Origin: an uncultured bacterium
Lineage (GTDB): Bacteria > Planctomycetota > JAJSAM01 > JAJVHW01
Direction of reading: 5' to 3'
Length of the DNA stretch: 64,000 nucleotides
Assembly: GCA_937996235.1 (NCBI GenBank)
Contig: CALKVK010000023.1
Coordinates: 124,001-188,000, forward strand
Positions 49,121-57,563 of the stretch are shown one piece after another (position 1 is the stretch's first letter; each line of letters opens with the position of its first letter). Under the pieces are notes generated by a model. That model was not told the origin of the DNA. It saw only the letters and a list, made by a program, of their open reading frames with translations, and did not search any database. The position numbers were made by a program, and so were the translations under genes.

Positions 49121-51703
49121 CTACTCGAACGCCACGACGAGTCCGTACCGGTCCACGCCGTTCGGGGAGTCGACGAAGCGGAGCGTGAGTCGGCCCGGCG
49201 CGGTCTCGATCGCGGCGTGGTCGCGGCCTGCGCGGGACACGATCTGCGCCTTCGCCAGGTCGACGCCCGGCGGCAGGAAGCGCGTGGCACCCGAGTTCGG
49301 CAGCACCCGCTGCCGCGCGGGGCGCCACTTCACGCCGTTCAGCGTGACCTCGACGTCGTACGTCCCCCAGTACACGTTCTCCCAGCGCGCCTCGGTGGCC
49401 GTGATGACGACACGGTCCGATCCGTCGATGACGCCGTCGAACGTCAGCGTGACGCGCTCGGCCGCGGGACGCTCCGGCGCGGCGGACGTGCTGTCCTCGC
49501 GGGGACGCGGGTCCACGGGGGTCGGCGCCTTGCGCTCGCTCGGCACGAAGCGGAAGAGCTGCTCGTCGTCGGGATAGCCCGGCCACTGGATGACGAGACT
49601 GCCGCGCCCCGTCTCGCGGGCCGCGACCGCCATGCTCTGCCCGCTGTGCACCGAGCGGATGCGGAACCAGTCGTCGCCCTCGGGCACGAGCTGCCAGAGC
49701 GTCGCCGGAGCCGACGCGTCGCCCGTCTGGACGATGCGCGCGCCATCGTGCGTGGCGTTGCCGGCTACCGTCAGCCACTTGCCGCTGCGCACGACGCGCA
49801 GCCGCACGCGGCCGGCGCCCGCGGGGACGACCTCGAAGCGCTGCGCGTCGCAGCCGGTGGGCGTCCACTGGATCGCGTCGGCGCCCTCGTCGAGCCGCGC
49901 CTCGCGGATGGCGAGGAAGAGCCCGCTGTGCTTCGGGATCACGTTGTAGCAGGGCAGCGGACGTGCGGTCTCGGCCGCAGGCGCTTGCGCGTCGCGCGCG
50001 GCGCGCCGCTCCGTGCCGTCCGCCGACGTCTCGACCCACTGGCCCGTCGCGTCGTCGAGGCGCCACGTGCGCCCCGTCGCCGGCTCGCGCAGGAGCGCGA
50101 CCGCGCGGCCGTCGATGGTGGTCGTCGTCAACTCGAACGCCGACGCTGCCGCGCCGCCAGGTTGCTTCCGCGCGCCGCGGGCGCCGGGGTCGCGCGGCGT
50201 CGCCCCGTCGCGCTCGTCGCCGAAGCGCAGCTCGCCGGGTCGCGACGCGGTCCACGTCGCCGTGTGCGTCCGCACGGCAGCCGCGGTGCCGAGGCGGACG
50301 ACCACCGGGTTCGACGGCTCCGCCGCGAAGTCGAACGCGTCGGCGACGAGTTCGAAGCGACCCCGCTCGGGATCGACGACGGCGCGTGCCCGGATCGCGG
50401 CGTGCGGTGACGTGCGGTAGGTCGATCCCCGCACGCGCTCGAGCGACGCCTCGATCGACGCGCCCCCCGCGCTCACACTGACCTCGAGAGTCGCGTTCGC
50501 TGCGAGGGTCGCTGGCGGGAGCTCGCCCTCGAGCACGAGGCGGTCGCCGCGCGCGCGGCCGCGATCGGTCAGCACGCCGCGCGCGAGGAGGAGCGGCGGA
50601 GCGGGCGACGCGGGGGCGACGCCGGGCAGCACGGCGACGCCGCTCCGGGGGCGGAGCACGCCGACGGCGAGGTCGGCGCGGCCGTCCCCGTCGAAGTCGG
50701 CGACGCCGGCGCGGCCGGCGGTCGGCGCGAACGGCGCGTCGAGCGAGCGCTCGCCGAACGCGTGGACGCGTGCGAAGGACCCGCCCCGCGCAACGAACGC
50801 GACGACGCCCCCGCCGTCCGCGAGCGCGAGCAGGTCACCGACGCCGTCGCCGTCGACGTCGCCTGCGCCGAGCGCCGCGGCGATGTCGCCGCCGTCGAGG
50901 GCGGTGTCGCTCGGTGTCCCCGCGGCGAACGTGCGCGCGACGTGCCTGCCGAACGCGACGAGCCCGGCGCCGTCGGCCGTCGGCTGCAGGGCGAAGCAGC
51001 CGTCGGGGACAGCGAGCGGTGCGGGCTCCGAGACCGCGCCGCCGCCCGTGCCGCGGAACGACCATGCACGCCCCGCGGGCCCGCAGAGCACGAGGACGTC
51101 GCGCGTGCCGTCGCCGTCGGCGTCGGCGACGACGACCTCGCGCACGAGTTCGAGGTCGGGGGACGCGACCTCCGCAGCGGGCGCGAACACGCCGCGGCCG
51201 TCGTTGCGCAGGACGACGACGCCCGTGCGCCGGGCGACGACGAGCTCCGGCGCGCCGTCCGCGTCGAGGTCGGCCGCGACCGCGCGCTCGCCGTCGGCCT
51301 CGTCGGGAAGCGGTTCGGGCAGGAACGCGCCGTCGCCGCGACCGCGCCAGAGCGTCGGTGTCGCGCCGATCCCGACGAGATCCGTGCGGCCGTCGCGGTC
51401 GAGGTCGCCGGCGAGGAGCGCGCGGAGGGGTCCGTGCGCGCCGTCGAGGTCCGGCAGGGCGACGGCCGAGGCGGCCGCTCCGTCGCGCGCTGCGGCGAGC
51501 AGCGTGACGCGAGCGGGATCGCCGTCGAGCGCCACCGCCAGGTCGGGACGCGCGTCGCCGTCGGCGTCGAGCGTCACGAGGGAGAGGGGCGTTCCCGGCA
51601 CCGCGATCACGAGATCGGGCGACGCGGCGCGATCTCCTCCGCCCGCGAGCGCGACCGAGACCCCCACCACCGCCGCCCCGAGCTGCCAACCCCGTCGCGC
51701 CAT
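49121..51703 (-). CDS. Exported FG-GAP/VCBS propeller protein with ricin-type trefoil
   Basis: The 860-residue protein has a signal peptide (about 1-27). A seven-bladed FG-GAP-like propeller follows (about 30-350) with repeated D-x-D-x-D-G calcium motifs (DADGDARPDL, DRDGRTDL, DLDADGAPEL, DADGDGTRDV, DVDGDGVGDL, DFDGDGRADL). A middle beta domain leads to a ricin B-like trefoil (about 590-720) with KHSGLFLAIREA, GKWLTVAGNATHDG and HSGQSMAVAARETGRG, and then a final beta domain (about 750-860). It probably binds carbohydrate or surface polymers. The start ATG 51703 follows GGAGGCGGAG. The stop lies 10 bp from the REP palindrome. Confidence 0.88.
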   Translation of the reverse strand: MARRGWQLGAAVVGVSVALAGGGDRAASPDLVIAVPGTPLSLVTLDADGDARPDLAVALDGDPARVTLLAAARDGAAASAVALPDLDGAHGPLRALLAGDLDRDGRTDLVGIGATPTLWRGRGDGAFLPEPLPDEADGERAVAADLDADGAPELVVARRTGVVVLRNDGRGVFAPAAEVASPDLELVREVVVADADGDGTRDVLVLCGPAGRAWSFRGTGGGAVSEPAPLAVPDGCFALQPTADGAGLVAFGRHVARTFAAGTPSDTALDGGDIAAALGAGDVDGDGVGDLLALADGGGVVAFVARGGSFARVHAFGERSLDAPFAPTAGRAGVADFDGDGRADLAVGVLRPRSGVAVLPGVAPASPAPPLLLARGVLTDRGRARGDRLVLEGELPPATLAANATLEVSVSAGGASIEASLERVRGSTYRTSPHAAIRARAVVDPERGRFELVADAFDFAAEPSNPVVVRLGTAAAVRTHTATWTASRPGELRFGDERDGATPRDPGARGARKQPGGAAASAFELTTTTIDGRAVALLREPATGRTWRLDDATGQWVETSADGTERRAARDAQAPAAETARPLPCYNVIPKHSGLFLAIREARLDEGADAIQWTPTGCDAQRFEVVPAGAGRVRLRVVRSGKWLTVAGNATHDGARIVQTGDASAPATLWQLVPEGDDWFRIRSVHSGQSMAVAARETGRGSLVIQWPGYPDDEQLFRFVPSERKAPTPVDPRPREDSTSAAPERPAAERVTLTFDGVIDGSDRVVITATEARWENVYWGTYDVEVTLNGVKWRPARQRVLPNSGATRFLPPGVDLAKAQIVSRAGRDHAAIETAPGRLTLRFVDSPNGVDRYGLVVAFE

Positions 51704-52159
51704 CTCCGCCTCCTCGCCGCGTCGGTCCCAGCGGGCGGCGTCACGCGGTCGCGGGTCCGTGACGACGCCCCCGTTCAACTGTCGCGCCACGCGACCGATC
51801 CTTCGCACGCCCCCTCTCCGAAACGTCCGAACGCCCGTTCGGATCGCGCGCGGGAGCGCGATTTCGCGGTCGCGGCGCACTTTTCTTCCGCCGCGCCGGA
51901 CGCCCCGGTTTCTCGATTCGACGCGGTCGCGAGACGCGGGTTCCGACGGCTTCGAGGCGCCGGAGACCGCCGCCCGAGCGCCTCTCCGTCGAACTGAGAA
52001 CGGCGCGCGCGCGGCGTGGCGCGCCGGCGGCCGCGGGCGTCCGGGATTCCCGTTCAGCGCCCGCTCGCGCGCGGCCGATCCGGCGCGGGTCGCCGACCCG
52101 GAGAGAGCCCGTCCACCGACGGCAGGTCGGCACGTCCGCACGGGAGAGGAGAGCACCGC
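51704..52159. other. Divergent promoter region between the ricin-protein and pseudopilin genes
   Basis: No gene is seen in 456 bp on either strand; the frames are Arg/Pro-rich GC shadows. A 7-bp hairpin TCCGAAC/GTTCGGA (51826-51832/51837-51843) with loop GCCC lies near the ricin side. A purine-rich site GGGAGAGGAGAG (52142-52153) precedes the pseudopilin ATG. Confidence 0.55.
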
Positions 52160-52852
52160 ATGCAGCGAGCGCAGTCCGGATTCACCCTGATCGAACTGAT
52201 GATCGTGGTCGCGATCATCGCCATCATCGCGGCCATCGCGATCCCGAACCTGCTGTCGGCACGGCTGAACGCGAACGAGACCGCGGCGATCTCGACGCTG
52301 CGCAACTTCAGCTCGAGCCAGGCGCAGTTCCAGGCCTCGACGAAGTGCGACGTCGACGCGGACGGCGCGGGCGAGTTCGGGTTCCTGCGCGAGCTCTCGG
52401 GCGCGTACGGCGTCCGCACGATCGCGAACGGCTCGACGCAGGGCGCGACGCTGAGCCCGCCGGTGCTCTCGGGGTCGTTCCGGACCATCAACTCGCTCGG
52501 GTTCGTCTCGCGCTCGGGCTACGGCTTCCGCATCACCCTGCCGGGCGCCACGGGCCTCGCGGTGAACGAGAACCCCACCGGCACGTTCGCGGGCGGCGGC
52601 GTGAACTCGGACCTCGCCGAGACGACGTGGTGCGCCCTGAGCTGGCCCATCAACCACGGCACCTCGGGCAACCGCGCGTTCTTCGTCAACCAGACCGGCG
52701 ACATCGTGTCGGCCGACGACGCCGGCTACTCCTCCGGCGCGTTCTTCGCCGGCTCGGCGAGCCTCGGCGCAGGCAACATCGCGAGCTGCACCGGCAAGGT
52801 CGCCGTCGGCGCGACCGGCCGCGACGGCCACTTCTGGCGCCAGGTCAACTGA
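52160..52852 (+). CDS. Type II secretion/type IV pseudopilin-like protein
   Basis: The 230-residue prepilin has a short leader MQRAQSG, then the mature N-terminus FTLIELMIVVAIIAIIAAIAIPN with Glu at mature position 5. A prepilin peptidase would cut after G7 and methylate the new Phe. The helical stem continues with LLSARLNANETAAISTLR, a wording common in planctomycete pilin-like proteins. The globular head (about 60-230) has three Cys, two of them near residues 155 and 215. It probably serves a secretion pseudopilus or surface pilus. It lies alone; the secretion machine is not in this window. A REP palindrome begins 33 bp after the stop. Confidence 0.93.
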   Translation: MQRAQSGFTLIELMIVVAIIAIIAAIAIPNLLSARLNANETAAISTLRNFSSSQAQFQASTKCDVDADGAGEFGFLRELSGAYGVRTIANGSTQGATLSPPVLSGSFRTINSLGFVSRSGYGFRITLPGATGLAVNENPTGTFAGGGVNSDLAETTWCALSWPINHGTSGNRAFFVNQTGDIVSADDAGYSSGAFFAGSASLGAGNIASCTGKVAVGATGRDGHFWRQVN

Positions 52853-52885
52853 CGCGCGCGCGCCGCCGCCGCGCCGACGGACGAA

Positions 52886-52936
52886 CCGCTACGAACCGTG
52901 TCTGACACCGTTCGTAGCGGACACCGTTCGTACCGG
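52886..52936. repeat. REP-like palindrome plus a half copy
   Basis: The 35-bp copy at 52886-52920 has one mismatch in its arms. It is followed directly by a half copy (GACACCGTTCGTACCGG, 52920-52936). Confidence 0.88.
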
Positions 52937-52940
52937 AAAC

Positions 52941-53105
52941 GGCCGCGTCAGCGGCCGGGCCACCCGCACGGCCGCGTCAGCGGCTGGGCAACTTGCACAG
53001 CACGGCCGCGTCAGCGGCTGGGCAACTTGCACAGCTCAGCCGCGTCAGCGGCCGTGCAACTAACCACAGCACGGCCGCGTCAGCGGCCGTGCAACTAGCA
53101 CAGCG
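52941..53105. repeat. 29-35-bp tandem array of five hairpin units at the end of carA
   Basis: Units start at 52941, 52970, 53004, 53039 and 53073. Each begins with the palindromic GGCCGCGTCAGCGGC; most continue with NGNGCAACTNGCACAGC. The last unit holds the stop codon of carA (53095-53097). There are no variable spacers, so it is not a CRISPR. The array plus the REP element fill the gap between the convergent pseudopilin and carA genes. Confidence 0.92.
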
Positions 53106-54228
53106 TCTCCCGGAAGCGCCGGAAGAGGTACAGGCTGTCGTGCGGGCCGGGGGCGGCCTCGGGGTGGTACTGCACGCACATGACGGGCAGCTCGGCGTGG
53201 CGCAGGCCCTCGACGGTCCCGTCGTTCAGGCTGCGGTGCGTCTCGATCACGTCGCCCTTCGCGAAGAGCGCGGTGTCGACGGCGAAGCCGTGGTTCTGCG
53301 CGGTGATCTCGACCTTGCGCGTCGCGAGGTCCATCACCGGGTGGTTGCCGCCGTGGTGGCCGAACGGGAGCTTGAAGGTCTTCCCGCCGAGCGCGTGCGC
53401 GATGATCTGGTGGCCGAGGCAGATGCCGAGCAGCGGCACGCCGCGCTCGAGCACGGCGCGCGCGACGTCCTGCGCGTACGTCAGCACCGCCGGATCGCCG
53501 GGGCCGTTCGAGAGGAACACCGCGTCGGGGCCCGGCGCGAGCACGGCGTCGGCGGGCATCGTCGCGGGCACGACGCGCACGCGGAAGCCGAGCGACGCGA
53601 GGTTGCGCAGGATGTTGTGCTTCGCGCCGTAGTCCACGACGGTCAGGTCGAAGACGGGCCCCTCGAACGCACCGGGCTCCGGCAGGAACACGCGCTCGGA
53701 GACGCCCTCGTCCCACGTGCCCTCGCGGCGCCGCGTCACCTCCTGCACGAGGTCGCGGCCCTCCATCAGCGGCGCGGCGCGCGCGCGGTCCACGAGCGTG
53801 TCGCGGTCGAGCTCCTCGGTCGAGAGCACGCCGCGCAGCGAGCCGTTCTCGCGCAGGCGCTTCGTGAGCGCGCGCGTGTCCACGCCCTCGATGGCGACGA
53901 CGCCGCTGCGCGCGAGGTACGTGTCGAGGTCCTCCGTGGAGCGGAAGTTCGACGCGAGCGGCGAGAGCTCGCGGATGACGAAGCCCTCGACCCACGCGCG
54001 CTCGGCCTCGCCGTCCTCGGCGTTGATGCCGTAGTTGCCGATCAGGGGCGGCGTCATCGTGACGATCTGCCCCTTGTAGGAGGGGTCCGTGAGGATCTCC
54101 TGGTAGCCCGTCAGCGAGGTGTTGAAGACGACCTCGCCCTGGCACGTGCCGGACGCGCCGAACGCGGTGCCGCGGAAGACGCTGCCGTCCTCCAGCGCGA
54201 GGAGGGCCGGGGGACGCGAGGCTGCCAT
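53095..54228 (-). CDS. carA: Carbamoyl-phosphate synthase small subunit
   Basis: The 377-residue glutamine amidotransferase has a CPSase small-chain N-domain (about 1-150, with GYQEILTDPSYKGQIV). Its class I GATase domain carries the triad C270 (GICLGHQ), H355 and E357 (CVQYHPEAAPGPHD). It frees ammonia from glutamine for the large subunit, feeding arginine and pyrimidine synthesis. carB is not in the window. ATG 54228 starts 2 bp after the larB stop; the operon is ctpA-tsaD-larB-carA. The final codons and stop lie in the tandem repeat array. Confidence 0.96.
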   Translation of the reverse strand: MAASRPPALLALEDGSVFRGTAFGASGTCQGEVVFNTSLTGYQEILTDPSYKGQIVTMTPPLIGNYGINAEDGEAERAWVEGFVIRELSPLASNFRSTEDLDTYLARSGVVAIEGVDTRALTKRLRENGSLRGVLSTEELDRDTLVDRARAAPLMEGRDLVQEVTRRREGTWDEGVSERVFLPEPGAFEGPVFDLTVVDYGAKHNILRNLASLGFRVRVVPATMPADAVLAPGPDAVFLSNGPGDPAVLTYAQDVARAVLERGVPLLGICLGHQIIAHALGGKTFKLPFGHHGGNHPVMDLATRKVEITAQNHGFAVDTALFAKGDVIETHRSLNDGTVEGLRHAELPVMCVQYHPEAAPGPHDSLYLFRRFRETLC

Positions 54229-54230
54229 CG

Positions 54231-55076
54231 TCACTCCGTGGGGTGCGCTGTGGGGTCCGGGGCGGGCTGCGGGGCGCCGGCCGGGCGGACTGGGACCGGC
54301 GCGCGCGCCGTGCGCCGCGCGATCGTGGCGGCAAGGTAGCCCGCCCCGAATCCGTTGTCGATGTTCACGACCGCCACGCCGGCCGCGCACGAGGCGAGCA
54401 TGTTGAGCAGGGGTCCGACGCCCTCGAACGAGGCTCCGTAGCCCACGCTCGTGGGCACCGCGACCACCGGCACGTCCACGAGCCCGCCCACGACGGAGGC
54501 CAGCGCGCCGTCCATCCCGGCGACGACGACGACCACGTCGGCCGCGTGCAGGTCGGGCAGCACGCCGACGAGCCGCGCGAGGCCCGCGACGCCGCAGTCG
54601 TAGCGCGCGACCACCGTCGCCCCCAGCGCCTCGGCCGTCTCGCGCGCCTCCTCGGCGACGGGCTCGTCGGCCGTGCCCGCCGAGACGAGCGCGACGCACC
54701 CGCCCCGCCCGCGCAGCTCGCCGGCGGCGCGGTCGACACGGGCCGTGCGCGCGCGGACGTTGCGCGCCGCGTCCGGCACGGCGGCGGCGAGCGCGGCCCA
54801 CTGCGCGTCGTCGAGACGCGTCACCAGGAGACGCGGCGAGCGCGCGAGGATCTCGACCGCGACGGCCGCGACCTGCCCGGGCGTCTTGCCGGGCGCGTAG
54901 ACGACCTCCGGGAAGCCGCAGCGCGCGGCGCGGCCGTGGTCCACGCGGGCGAACGCGGGCCCGGTGCCGCGCAGCGCGGCGACGTCGAGCTCCGCCACGC
55001 GCGGCAGCGCCGCCTCGGCGGAGAGGCGCCCGTCGCGCACGGCGCGGAGCAGCTCGAGCAGCGCGTCCTGGTCCAC
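54231..55076 (-). CDS. larB: LarB-like nickel-pincer cofactor (pyridinium biscarboxylate) biosynthesis protein
   Basis: The 281-residue protein is not PurE but its LarB relative. It has ARVDHGRAARCGFPEVVYAPGKTPGQV in its first 80 residues. The AIR-carboxylase-like domain includes LVSAGTADEPVAEEA, VVVAGMDGALASVVGGL, VVAVPTSVGYGASF and NIDNGFGAGYLA. LarB carboxylates and hydrolyses nicotinate adenine dinucleotide to make the pincer cofactor with LarE and LarC. Those partners are not here. GTG 55076 has GGGGAGA upstream. It lies between tsaD and carA, 2 bp from carA. Confidence 0.9.
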   Translation of the reverse strand: MDQDALLELLRAVRDGRLSAEAALPRVAELDVAALRGTGPAFARVDHGRAARCGFPEVVYAPGKTPGQVAAVAVEILARSPRLLVTRLDDAQWAALAAAVPDAARNVRARTARVDRAAGELRGRGGCVALVSAGTADEPVAEEARETAEALGATVVARYDCGVAGLARLVGVLPDLHAADVVVVVAGMDGALASVVGGLVDVPVVAVPTSVGYGASFEGVGPLLNMLASCAAGVAVVNIDNGFGAGYLAATIARRTARAPVPVRPAGAPQPAPDPTAHPTE

Positions 55077-55108
55077 GCGGACACGTCTCCCCGCCGCCGG
55101 GGCGCGGG

Positions 55109-56155
<1,047 letters not shown>

Positions 56156-56167
56156 GGCGGGCCGGCC

Positions 56168-57496
56168 TCAGCCGCGCTCGGTGCGGCGGCGCGGGGGCAG
56201 GGGCTCCGCCGGCGGATCGACGCCGCGCAGGAGGTCCACCGCGGTGCGGAGCTGGCGGTCGGCGTCGCCGGCGTCGCCCTCGCGTCCCTCCATCACCTTC
56301 CAGCGCGGCCCCGCCTGCTGGGAGAACGCGAGGAACACCGCGGCGCGCTGCGTGTCCTCGAGCGGCACGCGCACGTCGGGCAGGATGCCCCCGCGGATGC
56401 GGCGCGCGTCGTCGCGCTGCCCGCTGCGCCCGCGCGGCGTCTCGTAGCGCGACGTCGTCAGCTTGAGCAGCGCGTCGGTGCCCTCGAGCTCCGCGAGCGA
56501 CTGCACGAGGAACTTCCCGTACGTGCGCTCGCCGACGAGCACCGCGCGCCCGTGGTCCTGCAGCGCACCCGCGAGGATCTCGCTCGCGGACGCGGAGTCC
56601 TCGTCGACGAGCACGACGAGCGGCTGCGTGAACGGCGCCTCGCGGAGCCGCTCGGACGCCTCCGCGGGCACGGTGTGCGGCCGGGCGGAGCGCCGCCCGC
56701 GCGTGACGCACACGACGCTCTCGGGCGGCAGGAACAGCGACGCGACGCGCACCGCCGCGGTCACGAGTCCGCCCAGGTTGCCGCGCAGGTCGAGCACGAT
56801 CCCCTGCGCGCCCTCCGTCTCGACGAGGCGCCCCAGCCGCTCCGCGACCTCCTTCGGCGTCGTGTCCGAGAACTGCGAGATGCGCACGTACGCGAGCGCC
56901 GTCGCGCCGGGGACGAGCCGCACGGCGGGCACGGTGTCGAGGTCCACGAGCGCGCGCCGCACCTCGATCGGCTGCGGCGGATGGTCGTCGCGCACGGTCC
57001 AGAGCACGACGGTCGTACCCTCGGGGCCCTTCACGCGGTCGATCGTCTCGGTCAGCCCGAGGCCCGCGACCTCGGTGTCGTCCACGCGCGTGACGACGTC
57101 GCCGGGGAGCAGGCCGGCGACGTCGGCCGGGCCGTCTTCGTAGATGCCGGTGACGAGCAGCCCCGCCGCGACCACGCGCACCTGCACGCCCACGCCCGCG
57201 AAGCTGCCGGACGTGTCCTCGTCGAGGTCGCGCCGCTCCTCGGCCGTCACGAAGCGGCTGAAGGAGTCGAGCTCGCCGACGTAGCCGCGCATGGCGGCGT
57301 CGAACAGCTCGCGGCTGCGCCGGTCGCCGAGCGGGTCCACGTACTGCGTGGCGACGATGTCCCGCACCTGGTCCGCGACGCCGTCGTCCCAGTAGGCGTG
57401 CTCGCGCCCGAAGCGCGGCAGGACGCGCGTCAGCGCGAACACGGACGCGCCCACGAGCAGCGGCGAGACGAACAGGAAGAAGGTGCGGACGCGCAC
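56168..57496 (-). CDS. S41 carboxy-terminal processing peptidase
   Basis: The 442-residue CtpA-type serine protease has an N-terminal membrane anchor/signal (about 5-24) and a PDZ domain (about 95-180: FAGVGVQVR, YEDGPADVAGLLPGDVV). The S41 core has LDLRGNLGGLV, DEDSASASEILAGAL (catalytic S303) and GERTYGKFLVQ (K328). It trims C-termini or degrades periplasmic proteins. GTG 57496 is used; a -10-like TAGGAT (57506-57511) lies 9 nt upstream, so the operon ctpA-tsaD-larB-carA may start leaderless. The last 60 residues are Asp/Arg-rich. Confidence 0.94.
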   Translation of the reverse strand: MRVRTFFLFVSPLLVGASVFALTRVLPRFGREHAYWDDGVADQVRDIVATQYVDPLGDRRSRELFDAAMRGYVGELDSFSRFVTAEERRDLDEDTSGSFAGVGVQVRVVAAGLLVTGIYEDGPADVAGLLPGDVVTRVDDTEVAGLGLTETIDRVKGPEGTTVVLWTVRDDHPPQPIEVRRALVDLDTVPAVRLVPGATALAYVRISQFSDTTPKEVAERLGRLVETEGAQGIVLDLRGNLGGLVTAAVRVASLFLPPESVVCVTRGRRSARPHTVPAEASERLREAPFTQPLVVLVDEDSASASEILAGALQDHGRAVLVGERTYGKFLVQSLAELEGTDALLKLTTSRYETPRGRSGQRDDARRIRGGILPDVRVPLEDTQRAAVFLAFSQQAGPRWKVMEGREGDAGDADRQLRTAVDLLRGVDPPAEPLPPRRRTERG

Positions 57497-57505
57497 GGGG
57501 GCGAC

Positions 57506-57511
57506 ATCCTA
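57506..57511 (-). promoter_or_regulatory. -10-like TAGGAT before the ctpA operon
   Basis: Nine nt separate it from GTG 57496; no Shine-Dalgarno is seen. Confidence 0.4.
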
Positions 57512-57563
57512 CGGCACGGGCCGCGCGCTGTCCTGCGCGCGGGACTCCCGTCGCACTCCCGCG

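Noticed and set aside
44443..49290. A 1615-codon open frame antisense to the sigma and kinase-propeller genes
   Set aside because: It is Arg/Ala/Gly-rich, has no domain or ribosome site, and mirrors a well-supported gene; long antisense frames are expected at this GC level.
52941..53105. Possible CRISPR array
   Set aside because: Units are 29-35 bp with no variable spacers, and no cas genes are near.
54231..55076. Annotation as purE (AIR carboxylase)
   Set aside because: The N-terminal half and the PTSVGYGASF and NIDNGFGAG motifs fit LarB; PurE is much shorter.
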